Notes: generated by a model not told the origin, from the sequence alone. A DNA stretch of 64,000 nucleotides from Bacteroides sp. (GCA_021203515.1 JAJQAY010000068.1:1-64000); one strand, 5' to 3'. Shown: positions 36,634 through 47,478, counted from the stretch's first letter. Translations and numbers: made by a program.

Positions 36634-37738
36634 ATGGAGATAGAAACAAAGGTATTGGGAGCATTGCTCCATTTTGCGGTCTGCACATTCTTGTGGAGCG
36701 CCCTGCTGCTGTGTGTACGCCGCCAGCCCAACGACTGGTCGCGACCGTATCTGGCCATAGCCTTCTTCATCGCCGTGGCGGCCTTCGGGCTGAGGCTGTG
36801 CTGCAGCTATGCCGGGCGTCCGCTGATGTACACGGTGCTGCCTGCCGACGAACTCTACGGGGCTGCTTGCCATGCTGATACACTACCTCTATCCGATACA
36901 AGTCATCAATCCGGGTTGGCTGACGTGGCGCCGGGCGGCATGGCTCTTTGTCCCCTGGCTGTTGCTGAACCTGCTGCTGATTGTCTCCCCCTTCCACTTC
37001 CGCACGCTGTCTTCCTTCGGCGATATGGTGGAGCACATCGGCGAGTTCAACGTCTGGTTTCGCCTGCTGATACTTCTGCTGGGCATCGTGCCCTACTGCT
37101 TCATGCTTTTCTACATCCCCTACAACTACCGCAAGAGCAGCGCCGACTGGCGTTGGATTTTCATCTACGCGGTGGGCATCCAGGGCATCGGGCTTCTGTC
37201 TTCGCTGTTCATACTCACCCGCTCTACGGCGGTCAGCATTGCGCATGTCAGCTATTGCATTCTTTTCTGCGTGGTCATCACCTATCGCGAGCTGTTCTTG
37301 CGGATAGCGGTGCCCGTCAGTGTGCAGGCTGCTCCGGCTTCGCCCAGTGTGCCGGCGGGGCGGGAGATTGCGCCGGACAACGGCACTTGCCCGCTGGCAG
37401 CGCGGCTGAACGAGCTGATGACGACCGAAGAGCTCTGGCGCGACCCCGACATGAGTATCGCCAAGCTGTCCGTCCTGCTGGGCACCAACCGCAATCGCAT
37501 CCGCCAGGTGCTGCACGAAGAGGAATATGAGAGCTATACCGAATACATCAATCGCCGCCGCATCGACGAGTTCCGCATGCTGGCCGATGATGGGAAAATT
37601 GTTAACATACAAGATGCCTTCTTCCAGGTAGGCTTCCGTTCTAAGATGACGGCCCTGCGCAATTTCAAGGAATTCACCGGAATGACGCCTACCGAATACC
37701 TGCAATCCATCCTCAAGGAAGATGAAAAACCGACTTAG
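36634..37738 (+). pseudogene. Membrane-bound AraC-type regulator, frameshifted
   Basis: The N-terminal two thirds is a bundle of membrane helices (hydrophobic segments from about residue 8 to 225, for example LFVPWLLLNLLLIVSP). The C-terminal 110 residues are an AraC HTH domain: MSIAKLSVLLGTNRNRIRQV and IVNIQDAFFQVGFRSKMTAL, ending TGMTPTEYLQ. It probably senses an envelope signal and controls the surface-protein gene downstream. An extra base lies in the G4 run at 36859-36862; with G3, ADELYGLLAMLIHYLYPIQV is continuous and the product is 367 residues. GC-rich codon use begins here. Confidence 0.85.
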
Positions 37739-37745
37739 GATGCTG

Positions 37746-37805
37746 TTTTGATACTTTGTTTACATTTTTGATACCTCAAAGCCCGAAGAAAGTAAGTTTT
37801 GATAC
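37746..37805 (+). promoter_or_regulatory. Three TTTTGATAC direct repeats, candidate AraC-type operators
   Basis: TTTTGATAC occurs at 37746-37754, 37766-37774 and 37797-37805, with start spacings of 20 and 31 bases, close to two and three turns of DNA. They lie between the AraC-type regulator (stop 37738) and the lipoprotein start (38002). Direct repeats on one face are the usual layout for AraC-family sites. The binding itself is inferred. Confidence 0.5.
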
Positions 37806-38001
37806 TTATTTTGTGCGCATTTGAGGCCTGCCCTATTTCCCCATTCATTAATTTTACTACAACGCATAAAAAGGATGCCACGGTTACCTTTTTGGGCGTT
37901 GTTTGCGTTCGTAGGCGCTGTCCTCGGCGGGGAGGCGGAGTACCTTTCTGCAGAGCGAAGAAGTAAAAACATTGAATACAAACTCTATAAAAACAATGAT
38001 T

Positions 38002-40784
38002 ATGAAAGTTCTGAAACCTTTTCTTTTGTCACTGCTGATGACAATGACCCTGCTCGGCTGTCGCGACGACTACGATGACACTGCCCTGCGCAATGACGTG
38101 AACGATCTTAAGTCGAGAGTAGAAAAACTGGAAGCGTGGTGCACCGACGCCAACTCGCAAATCTCCGCCCTGCAAGGACTGATGTCCGCCCTGCAGGAGA
38201 ATGATTACATCACCGGCGTGACTCCGCTGCTGGACGACGCCACCGGCCGGGAGACCGGCTACAGCATCGCCTTCGCGCAGCATCCCGCCGTCACCGCCCT
38301 CCACGGCAAGGACGGCGACACCGGCCTCACCCCCCCTCATCGGCGTGCAGAAGGACGACGATGGCCGCTACTACTGGACGGTGAAGACCGGAGCGTCCGA
38401 CCCCGTGTGGCTGCTCGACGCCGACAAGCACAAAATTCCCGCCACCGGCGACCTTGCCCCGAAGCCCGAGATTAGCGTAGACACCGACGACGACGGCCTC
38501 CTCTGCTGGAAGGTAGACGGCGAGTGGCTGCTCGACGCCGGCCGGAAGCACGTGCCCGCCGCAGGTCCTCAAGACCCCGCAGGCCCCCAGGGTGATGCCG
38601 TCTTCGCTGCTGGCGGTGTAGACCTCACTAACCCCGCCTTCGTCACCTTCACCTTGGCTGACGGGAAGACGACGTTCACCGTGCCGCGCTCGGCGCCCCT
38701 CACCATGGGCAAGGAAGGAGTCATCCTCTACCCCGAGAGTCTCGATAGCTACGACGTCACCGTAACCCTGCCCACGGGCTTTGCGGACAAAGATTACGTC
38801 TCTATCATGGCCGAGGTGAAAGGCAGTTTCGGCACGAGCACCGACGTGCAGACGCGCGCCGACGGCAGCAGCGCCGGCTGGAAGGTGAGCGTGGCCGCCC
38901 CGACATTTCAGGGCGAGCGCGGGCAGGCTGTGGTGACGCTCACCGCGCCCCGGACGGCCGACGGGCAGGTGGTGGACGATGCCCCCGTGTGGCTGGAAGT
39001 GACGCTGCTGGACAGCAAGGGGATGAAGTACACGGCCACCTGCGTGGTGAAAGTGGGCAACACCGTCTCCACCGCCGTCGAGCTGATAAAGGCGCTGATG
39101 TCTGCCGGAGGAACGGCGGACAAGCCGATGCGGATTGTGCTGGCGAACGACCTGACCATGAGCGCGGCGGAGGTGAATGAAGCTACGGGAACGGGTGACA
39201 GCTACTTCTTCGTGCAAGGCTGCAAGGTGCTGGACGGCACCGGCTTCACGCTGACGAACGACATCGCCGGCAAAGGCAGGCACTATTCGGCCAGGATTTG
39301 GGACGCCGGCGTGTCGCTGGAGATAACCAACCTGACGATAAAGGACGCTGATGTGCGTAAGTCCAATCTGTTCAATGTGCGCAATAAGTGCCGCCTCACT
39401 CTGGGCAAGGGCGTCTCCGTAGTCACCAAGGGGAGGGACTCTAATTCGCTGTCCCCCCCTACATCACGTTGAAGAAAGGAGGCACGGTGGTGCTGGACGG
39501 CGCCAAGTTCAGCTGCGAGGCGGGCAGTTTCGGCCGCTGGATATACATGGGCCTTTCGGGGAGCACGGACCTCGTGCTGAAAAGCTTCTCTTTCGGTTGG
39601 GCCGACGACTGCATCTACATAGAGACTTGGGGCTCCGCCAACAACATCAGCATGGCGCCCGGCATCGCAGGCCCGGTGCACCTGTGCGGAATGTTTTTTT
39701 ACGAAGGACTTCATAATACCCTCCACCGGGGGCAAGTTCACCGCTGCCGACGTGGCGAAGTTCTCGCTCCTTCCGGCCGAGACGTGGATAGACAGCGACG
39801 GCATCGGCGACCCCAACGGCGACCAGTACGAGTTCTACCTCGACGAGGCCACCAATACTATCCGCCTGCGGCTGAAGGGCGCGGTGACGACCTTTGCCGA
39901 GCTGGTGGCCGCCATTGATGCCGCCGACGGCACCGCCGCCGAGTCCACGCAGATCAGCCTCGGCGCAGATATCGTGTTCGAGGCGCCGGCGGCTGGCTCC
40001 GGTGCTTCGATCACCCTCCCCGCGGGCAAGCACATCGCCATCGACGGCGGCGCGGACAAATTCACGCTCACCCGCGCCAATACCGGGAAGCGTCTCTTCC
40101 GGGTGGAGGACGGCGCCTCGCTGCGGCTGACCAACCTCACGGCGGACGGCAAGGGCATCAGCGGTAGCGATCTTTTCTCCATAGGAGATATCGATGCCTC
40201 GCATCCGGACGGCGCCGGACGGCTGACGCTGGGCAGCGGCTTCCGCCTGACGGGAGCGGTGTACGAAGATAATACCTGCGGAATTAATGTCTATGGGACA
40301 CTGGTGATGGAGGGCGATGCCGCCATTACGGGCAACGGCGCGGGGAATGCGGTATCCCTCAGCGGCATGAACGGCTCCTCCCTGCACCTGGCGGGCGGCT
40401 TCATTAAGGATAACAGCGGCGAAAGCCTCCGCTTGTATTATGCCTCATTCACCTCTGCCGCCCCCACCGTTACGGTGGATGCCGCCCTGCCTGCCGCCTC
40501 CGCCTACCTGCTGACGCTGGATCAGTACATCAAGGCGGACGACAACATCGCCTGCGAAACGGTGGTCACCGGTGGCAACGGCTACACGCTCACTGCCGAC
40601 GACCTCGCACGCTTCACCCTGAAGCATATCCGCAAGCAGGGCAGTAGTGGCAGCGACTACATCGTCCCCCGACGGCTACGAACTCTGGCTCGACGCCGAC
40701 GCCAACGCCATCAAGCTGCGCGCCGTCAACGGCATCGGCCTGCCCGACATTTCTTCGGGCGGAGCGGGGCTGCAGAAGCCATAA
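38002..40784 (+). pseudogene. Large DUF4988-type surface lipoprotein, four frameshifts
   Basis: Signal with lipobox LLGC near residue 20, then a coiled coil (ALRNDVNDLKSRVEKLEAWC). A DUF4988/PL29-N-terminal-like region follows (GKDGDTGLTPLIGVQKDDDG, WKVDGEWLLDA repeats). The rest looks like right-handed beta-helix or repeat sequence (LEITNLTIKDA; RLTNLTADGKGI). Frame breaks: extra C in C7 38330-38336; C7 at 39453-39459 one short of frame; extra T in T7 39694-39700; extra C in C5 40666-40670. With all corrected the gene ends at TAA 40782-40784, 926 residues. I start at ATG 38002; ATG 37996 is possible. GC-rich. It is probably displayed on the cell surface; no enzyme motif is recognised. Confidence 0.75.
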
Positions 40785-40932
40785 GCGGCGATAGAGGCTA
40801 TGTAAGGTATAGTCTGTCATGCTGAGGAATTTTTTAGACGCGGATTGAGCGGATTGGGCGGATTTCTTTTTTTTGCTGCGCTCAACATGACAGTTACCCC
40901 ACGCCTGAGAGGATATACCTTATATACCTCCG

Positions 40933-41110
40933 TCGGCCTATGAAACCTTGCCGCAACTTGCAGCAACCCTTCGTCGGCCTACGAAACCCTGCCGCATCGT
41001 GCAGCAACCCTTCGTCGGCCTACGAAACCCTGCCGCAGTTTGCAGCGGCCCTCCGTCGGCCTACGAAGCCTTGCCGCACAATGCAGCGCCCCTCCGTCGG
41101 CCTACGGAAG
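40933..41110. repeat. 41-base tandem repeat, four copies plus a partial
   Basis: TCGGCCTA starts at 40933, 40974, 41015, 41056 and 41097, exactly 41 bases apart. The unit contains GTCGGCCTACGAAACCCTGC and a variable trinucleotide before TGCAGC. It fills the gap between the DUF4988-type gene and the DUF6261-type gene. The rest of 40785-41171 holds three GCGGATT words near 40843-40866 and no gene. Confidence 0.9.
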
Positions 41111-41171
41111 GGGCTGTAAACAACGAAACGAACTTTATATTCAATATTAATCATTTAAACAAGAAGAAATT

Positions 41172-42021
41172 ATGTCATTATCAATCAATTCTCCTCAGCA
41201 AATAGGAACCCTTGGCTTGTCGCGCCTCACGAACGGCTCGCACCTCGACTTCCACACCAACGTCAGTAACCAAATCATCATCCTCACCCCCCGAGCTCCT
41301 GCACCTCGACCAGTTGGCGCCCCTCTACACCTCGGCCCTGGCCACGGAGCGCATGCTAGTGAACCGCGACACCAAGTTCGTGGCCACCACCGAAATGAAG
41401 GAGGCCGACGAACGACGCGACGCCATGGGCGGCATCATCCTGCAAACCGTACGCTCCAACCTGCGCAGCGCCATCGCCAAGAAGCAGGAGGCTGCCCGCT
41501 GGCTGGACGCCAAGCTGGTGCCATACGCCGAATTTGCCCGTCACGAGTACTCTAAGGAGACGAGCGAAGTGCACGGCATGATTGACGTGCTCAGCACCCC
41601 CGCTGCCACCGAGCACATCAAGACCCTCGGGCTGACGGACAAAGTGGAAGCCCTCGCTGGCGCCAACACTGACTTCGAGGCCGCCTTCAACGCCAAAACC
41701 GCCGAAATCGATTCCCGCTCGCCGCAGGCCGACACCTCCACTACCTCCGCCCGTCGCGACGTGGACGAGGTGTACGAGGCCATTGTCCGCCAGGTGAACG
41801 CCTACGCCGTGGTGCAGCCCACGAAGGAGATTACGCAGTTCATCGGCACCGTGAGCGCCCTCGTCAGCCAGTACAAGACGATTGCGGCGAACCAGGGGAA
41901 GAAGACGGAGACGACGGCCGGGCAGATGGTGGAAGCGGCCGGGCAGTCGGAAGCTGAGGCGATGACAACCGGGCAGTCGGAAGCTGAGGCGAAACCGTCG
42001 GCGAAACCGGAGGCGGAGTAA
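41172..42021 (+). pseudogene. DUF6261-like protein, frameshifted
   Basis: No signal peptide; 282 residues if corrected, largely helical. The start MSLSINSPQQIGTLGLSRLT and the following HLDFHTNVSN resemble a Bacteroidales family I recall as DUF6261. One extra C lies in the C6 run 41287-41292; with C5, IILTPELLHLDQLAPLYTSA is continuous. The C-terminal tail carries two copies of GQSEAEA and is low complexity. Function unknown. Its position between two surface lipoproteins and after the 41-base repeats is notable. Confidence 0.7.
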
Positions 42022-42172
42022 CTTAGCTCTCCCGCCTGAAAGGGAGAGTACCCGAAGGGGGAGGGGTCTTCCACAGACACGGAGTTACTCCCGTTGAGTG
42101 GGAGACCCCCGGCCTAAAGGCCACCCCCCCTTCAGGCGGGGGAACTAAGTTGCTCCGTGCCCGAAAGGGCAC
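42022..42172. repeat. Nested inverted repeats between the DUF6261 and fimbrillin genes
   Basis: 42022-42040 and 42131-42149 are complementary at 17 of 19 bases. Inside the left arm CTCTCCC pairs with GGGAGAG (42027-42048). Beyond the right arm GTGCCC pairs with GGGCAC across GAAA (42157-42172). The region probably forms a long RNA hairpin and may end the DUF6261 transcript, though no clean T run follows. Confidence 0.65.
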
Positions 42173-42186
42173 ACCTTTATATATAT

Positions 42187-42241
42187 ACAAACATTCATCT
42201 ATATATATACAAACATTCATCATTCTAATACAGACATTCGT
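42187..42241 (+). promoter_or_regulatory. Direct repeats ACAAACATTCATC upstream of the fimbrillin start
   Basis: ACAAACATTCATC occurs at 42187 and 42209 (22 bases apart), each preceded by TATATAT. A decayed third copy, ACAGACATTCGT, lies at 42230. They end at the start codon, so they lie in the leader or promoter of the fimbrillin gene and could bind a regulator. Confidence 0.5.
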
Positions 42242-44798
42242 ATGAACCTGAAATTTACCCATCCCTTTGCCCTTCTCGCCCTCCTGGGTGGAATGGCCCT
42301 CGCCACCGCCTCCTGCGCTGACGACACCCTCGTCTCCACCGACGGCGGAAACCCGACGACCCCCGACGCCACACCCGTCGGCAAGTCCATCACCCTGCGC
42401 GCCACCCTGCCCGCCGCGGTAGGCACACCGGCATCGGCCGACGCCACCGCCGCCCCCCGCCGGCACGCGCACCGTCCTCACCGAGCCTACCAACCCCGAC
42501 GGCAGCGCTACCGCCCCCGTCGACCTGCCCGGCAACTCCCTGAAGAGCATCTGGGCGCCGCGCGACACCATTCTCATCCTGGCCAAGGAAGCCTCCACCT
42601 CCGGCATCCTCCCTTCGACGCCACCCGCACCGCCGTCTTCACCACCACCGACGGCAGCACCGGCAGCGGCTCCACCAAGGCCGTCTTCACTGGCGCCGAC
42701 ATCACCTACGGCGCCGACGCGCCCTACTACTTTGCCGCCTATTACCCCGCCAAGGTGGCAGGCACCGACCCCGCCACGCTGAACGACGGCTTCTCCTACG
42801 CCGGCCAGGTGCAGCGCGGCAACGGCGACATGCGCCATCTGGGCGACTTCGACTACATGCAGGCAACGTCGTCCTCCTCGAGCGGCATCACCTCGCTCGC
42901 CGATGCCGACCTTCAGTTCAACCGCGCGAGCACCTTCTTCCGCTTCGTCATCACCATGCCCGCGGCCGGCACCCCCGTCAGCCTCAACCTTACGGCGGTC
43001 CCCCCCCCGCGAACTCCCAGGCGCCGCAGGTATTCTACGAGAACGCCTTCGGCTCCAAGGCGACCAATAGCATCACCCTCGCCTTCTCCGAGATGACGGA
43101 GCTGTCGTTCGGACAACAGCTCGTGGCCTATCTGGCCCTGCGCCCCGGCGACCTGGCCGCCACCGACCTCTACTTCACCCTGACGCTGACTTGCGCCGAC
43201 GCTACCTACTCCTGCGAGGTCAAGGGATGCAGCATGCCGGGCGGCTACATGGCGGGGAAGGTGTACGATGTGGCGATTGACAGCAGCTGGGGGCTGACCA
43301 CCGCCTACATTGTATATACCGAATTTTTGACTAACGTCCCCACGGCACCCAAGCTCCTGAAAGACGGGCAACCGAACTCCGCCGACAATCCCCATCTGAT
43401 AGAGACAAACTCGAACCTGCACTGGCTGGTGAAGAACGTCAACGAGGGCGGCAGCTTCGCCAACGGCGGCCCCGCCGCCGCCACGGCCTACTACCGCCTC
43501 ATCAGGGACGTCGAGGTAAACGGCCCCGGTACCCCCTCCCAGAAGTACTTCGACTGGACGCCTATCGGCACCGCTAGCTACCCCTTCCGGGGACACTTTG
43601 ACGGCGCGGGCCACGTCGTCACCGGTCTCCTCCGCAGCAGCAGTGCCCCGAACTTCGGCTTCTTCGGACACGTATCGTCGGTCGTCGTTTCCGGCAGCAG
43701 TCCTCTACCCGACATCCGCAACCTGACGGTAATGGCCGACGTGGAGAGCAACATCAGCTCACAGTATGCCCATAGATACGTAGGCGGCATCGTGGGCTAC
43801 ACGATGGGCAGCGTCACGCTGGACAACTGTCACTTCGGCGGCCACCTCACGGCGAAGGGCACGATCGGCACCAACTCCTACGTGGGCGGCATCGCCGGCA
43901 TTGTCGGCGTCGGCAACTCGTTCGATGAGAACAACGTCTCGCTCATCAGCAACTGCACTACCACCTCCGCCGCCACGGTGGGCGTGGACAACGGCAGCAG
44001 CAGTATCAGTGCCAATAGCTCGGTTTACGTGGGCGGTATCGTCGGCGAGTGCCAAAACGCCGCCACCGTGTCCGGCTGCACCAACGGCGCGGCGGTCGGC
44101 GGGCTCATCATCACGTCGGAGGGCACGCAGGGCGAAGTGGATACATTTTTCGACACCGGCGGCATCGCGGGCAGCATCATGCAGGGAAACGGTGGGGCGA
44201 GCTCCGTCTATCACTGCACCAATAACGGTGCAGTGACCGGCAGCGTCTATCCCAACGGCAGTACCTACACCGGCGGCATCGCTGGCTATCTGAACACCAC
44301 CTCCGCGTCCGACCTGACGAACCGCGGGGCAGTGACGGCGGCCACCGGCGCCGAAAGCAGGAGTTGCAACACGGGCGGCATCGTCGGTTACCTCATCATG
44401 CCCGGGAGCATGGAGGGCACTGTGGGCCCCGTCTCCCTGATTTACGTCACCAACGAGGGCCTCGTCAGCGGCGACACGGGCACCCAGATGTCTTACACGG
44501 GTGGCATCGTGGGCAACAATAACGACGCCCGCGCTATCCACCTCTGTCACAACGCCGGCAATGTGCAGTCTGCCTCCGGCAATAACGCCCGATCCTTCGG
44601 CACTGGCGCCTGGATAGGCTGCAACAGCAGCGCCACCAGCTTCCTCTACGACTGCTGCACCCTTGCCCCGGCGTCACCGTGGACGGCGCCTCCGCCGACC
44701 CGCAGACGAATGGCATCGGCATCGCCCTCGCAGACTGCTCCACCCAGCCCCAAACTTGCACGGAGGGGCACAAGGGGGATGCGCAGGCAGTGAAGTAA
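42242..44798 (+). pseudogene. Fimbrillin-family lipoprotein with GLUG repeats, four frameshifts
   Basis: Lipobox TASC near residue 25, then a fimbrillin-like N-terminal domain (about 45-350: SITLRATLPAAVG; AKVAGTDPATLNDGF; YMAGKVYDVAIDSSWG). At least seven GLUG-type repeats follow (YVGGIVGYTMGSVTLDNCHF, YVGGIAGIVG, YTGGIAGYLN, YTGGIVGNNN). Frame breaks: extra C in C6 42453-42458; missing C at 42611-42613; C9 at 43000-43008 one short; missing C at 44666-44669. Corrected, it ends at TAA 44796-44798 and has 852 residues. GC-rich. Likely a surface adhesin; the GLUG repeat function is not established. Confidence 0.8.
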
Positions 44799-44825
44799 TC
44801 CCTCTCACTTCGCTATTAATGTGAT

Positions 44826-44876
44826 AACATTCCGTCCCTTGCATCAACAACTGCACAGGGCGGGATGTTTCTTTCT
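44826..44876 (+). terminator. Terminator after the fimbrillin gene
   Basis: AACATTCCGTCCCTTGCA pairs, with wobbles, with TGCACAGGGCGGGATGTT and is followed by TCTTTCT. It separates the surface island from priA. Confidence 0.7.
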
Positions 44877-44886
44877 AAAAACTTCG

Positions 44887-44894
44887 TATCTTTG
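44887..44894 (+). promoter_or_regulatory. priA promoter -7 element
   Basis: TATCTTTG matches the consensus exactly and lies only 8 bases before the ATG, implying a near-leaderless message. Confidence 0.45.
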
Positions 44895-44902
44895 CCGCCA
44901 CG

Positions 44903-47368
44903 ATGGAAAAGTTTGTGGATGTCATATTGCCCCTGCCGCTGCACAGCTGCTTCACCTATTCCCTGCCGGAAGAGATGGCGGACGAGGTGCAAATAGGTTG
45001 CCGTGTCGTGGTGCCTTTCGGTCGGAAGAAATACTATACGGCTATCGTGCACAACGTACATTATTCTGCACCGACAGAGTACGAAGTGAAAGCAGTTTCT
45101 GCCCTGCTGGACGAACATCCCATCTTGCTCCCCCGCCAGTTCAAGTTTTGGGAGTGGCTGGCAGACTATTACCTCTGCACACAAGGCGATGTTTATAAAG
45201 CCGCCCTGCCTTCGGGCCTGAAGTTGGAGAGCGAAACGATGGTGGAATACAATCCCGACTTCGAGTCGGACGTGCAGTTGCCGGAGAGGGAGCAGAAGAT
45301 ACTGGACTTGCTTTCGGCAGAGCAGGAGCAATGCGTTACAAAGCTGGAAAAAGATAGCGGATTTAAGAATATCTTACTCATCATTAAATCCCTGCTCGAT
45401 AAAGAAGCCATCTTCGTAAAAGAGGAACTGAAGCGCACTTATAAGCCTAAGACAGAAACTCGTGTGCGGCTGACGATGCAAGCAAGCAATGAACGCCGCC
45501 TGCACTTCTTCTTCGACGAGTTGCAGCGCCGTGCTCCCAAGCAGTTGGACTTGCTGATGAAGTACATCGAACTTTCCGGTTGTCTGGGCGGAGGAAACAT
45601 CAAAGAAGTCTCCAAAGCAGAGCTGCTGAAACGTGCCGCCGCCACTCCCGGTGTCTTCAACGGGCTGGTGGAACGGGGAGTATTTGAGGTCTACCAGCAG
45701 GAAATCGGTCGGCTGAATGTAATCTCCGCCAAAGAAACGCTCCCTCTAAACCCACTGAACGAACATCAACAGCGGGCACACAATGAGATTGTAGGCAGCT
45801 TCAAGACCAACAACGTCTGCCTGCTCCACGGAGTAACTTCCAGCGGAAAGACTGAAGTGTATATCCACCTGATAGAAGAAGTCATCCGGCAAGGAAAGCA
45901 AGTGCTGTACCTACTGCCCGAGATTGCCCTCACCACCCAAATCACGGAGCGTCTGCAACGCGTGTTCGGCTCGCGTTTGGTCATTTATCACTCTAAGTTT
46001 CCCGATGCCGAACGGGTGGAGATTTGGCAGAAGCAACTGTCGGATAGCGGATATGACATTATCCTCGGTGTTCGTTCGTCCGTCTTCTTGCCGTTCCGCA
46101 ACCTGGGACTGGTGATTGTGGACGAGGAGCACGAGAACACCTATAAGCAGCAAGACCCTGCTCCCCGTTACCATGCCCGCAATGCGGCAATTGTCCTTGC
46201 GGCAATGTATGGCGCTAAAACGCTGCTGGGCACGGCTACCCCCTCTGTGGAGAGCTGGCATAATGCCACGTCCGGCAAATACGGCTTGGTAGAACTGAAA
46301 GAAAGGTACAAAGAGATACAGTTGCCGGAGATTATCCCGGTGGATATCAAGGAACTGCAACGAAAAAAGCGTATGAACGGCCCTTTCTCGCCCTTATTGC
46401 TGCAATACATCCGCGAAGCGTTGGAGCAGAAAGAGCAAGTCATTCTGTTTCAGAACCGTCGCGGCTTTGCCCCGATGATAGAGTGCAACACCTGCGGCTG
46501 GGTGCCAAAGTGCAAGAACTGCGATGTGAGCCTGACCTATCATAAGGGAATGAACCAACTGACGTGTCACTACTGCGGATATACCTATCAAGTGCCGCGC
46601 GTCTGCCCCGCCTGCGAAGGCACCGACTTGCGCAACCGCGGCTTCGGCACGGAGAAGATAGAAGACGACATCAAAGCCCTCTTCCCCGAAACGGCCGTTG
46701 CCCGCATGGACCTTGACACCACCCGTACCCGTTCAGCCTACGAACGCATCATTGCCGACTTCGAGCAGGGAAAAACCGACATCCTCATCGGTACGCAAAT
46801 GGTGTCCAAAGGACTGGACTTCGACCATGTGAGCGTAGTAGGCATCCTCAATGCCGACACCATGCTGAACTACCCCGACTTCCGCGCCTACGAACGTGCC
46901 TTCCAACTGATGGCGCAAGTAGCCGGTCGTGCCGGACGAAAGAACAAACGGGGTAGGGTGGTGCTGCAAACCAAAAGCATCGACCACCCCATCATTCCCC
47001 AGGTGATAGCCAACGACTACGAAGGCATGGTGGACGGCCAGCTTGCCGAACGGCAGATGTTCCACTATCCGCCCTACTACCGTCTGGTCTACGTCTACCT
47101 CAAGAACCGCAACGAAACCTTGCTCGACTTGATGGCGCAGACGATGGCCGCCAAGCTCCGTGCCATCTTCGGCAACCGGATACTGGGCCCGGACAAACCG
47201 CCCGTAGCCCGTGTGCAGACTTTGTTCATCCGCAAGATTGTGTTGAAGATAGAGACGAAAGCCCCGATGGCGCATGTCCGCGAACTGCTGGTGCAGGTGC
47301 AGAAGGAAATGGTTGCCGAAGACCGCTTCAAGTCATTGATTGTTTATTATGATGTAGACCCGATGTAG
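44903..47368 (+). CDS. priA: Primosomal protein N' (replication restart helicase PriA)
   Basis: Reloads the replisome at stalled forks. 821 residues, uninterrupted. The N-terminal 3'-DNA-binding region ends near 110. The helicase core has Walker A GVTSSGKTEVY, the box VDEEHENTYKQQDPAPRYHA and motif VI VAGRAGRKNKRG. Between the two RecA domains lie the zinc-binding cysteines (CNTCGWVPKCKNC, CHYCG, CPACEG; eight in pairs). It marks the left edge of the intact core block. Confidence 0.97.
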   Translation: MEKFVDVILPLPLHSCFTYSLPEEMADEVQIGCRVVVPFGRKKYYTAIVHNVHYSAPTEYEVKAVSALLDEHPILLPRQFKFWEWLADYYLCTQGDVYKAALPSGLKLESETMVEYNPDFESDVQLPEREQKILDLLSAEQEQCVTKLEKDSGFKNILLIIKSLLDKEAIFVKEELKRTYKPKTETRVRLTMQASNERRLHFFFDELQRRAPKQLDLLMKYIELSGCLGGGNIKEVSKAELLKRAAATPGVFNGLVERGVFEVYQQEIGRLNVISAKETLPLNPLNEHQQRAHNEIVGSFKTNNVCLLHGVTSSGKTEVYIHLIEEVIRQGKQVLYLLPEIALTTQITERLQRVFGSRLVIYHSKFPDAERVEIWQKQLSDSGYDIILGVRSSVFLPFRNLGLVIVDEEHENTYKQQDPAPRYHARNAAIVLAAMYGAKTLLGTATPSVESWHNATSGKYGLVELKERYKEIQLPEIIPVDIKELQRKKRMNGPFSPLLLQYIREALEQKEQVILFQNRRGFAPMIECNTCGWVPKCKNCDVSLTYHKGMNQLTCHYCGYTYQVPRVCPACEGTDLRNRGFGTEKIEDDIKALFPETAVARMDLDTTRTRSAYERIIADFEQGKTDILIGTQMVSKGLDFDHVSVVGILNADTMLNYPDFRAYERAFQLMAQVAGRAGRKNKRGRVVLQTKSIDHPIIPQVIANDYEGMVDGQLAERQMFHYPPYYRLVYVYLKNRNETLLDLMAQTMAAKLRAIFGNRILGPDKPPVARVQTLFIRKIVLKIETKAPMAHVRELLVQVQKEMVAEDRFKSLIVYYDVDPM

Positions 47369-47390
47369 CGATGCTGCAACGAGGGAGTTG

Positions 47391-47478
47391 TGCCATCGAG
47401 ATGGCACGAGTTTGCCTTCGTATCGGCACAAGCTCGCCATCGCATTGGCACGGTTGTGCCATCTCGATGGCACAGATA
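47391..47478. repeat. Array of four 22-base imperfect palindromes
   Basis: Units start at 47391, 47413, 47435 and 47457, exactly 22 bases apart. Unit 1, TGCCATCGAGATGGCA, and unit 4, TGCCATCTCGATGGCA, are exact reverse complements; units 2 and 3 are variants. The array fills the gap between priA and the phosphatase gene, both read rightward. It has the same period as the arrays at 109, 16414 and 29689. Confidence 0.85.

Noticed and set aside
37972-37995. Earlier start for the DUF4988-type lipoprotein
   Set aside because: The added residues (MNTNSIKT) precede a clean lipoprotein signal at MKVLKPFLLSLL, so the later ATG is preferred.
44799-44902. Hidden gene between the fimbrillin and priA
   Set aside because: The gap holds a terminator and the priA promoter element and has no open frame of note on either strand.
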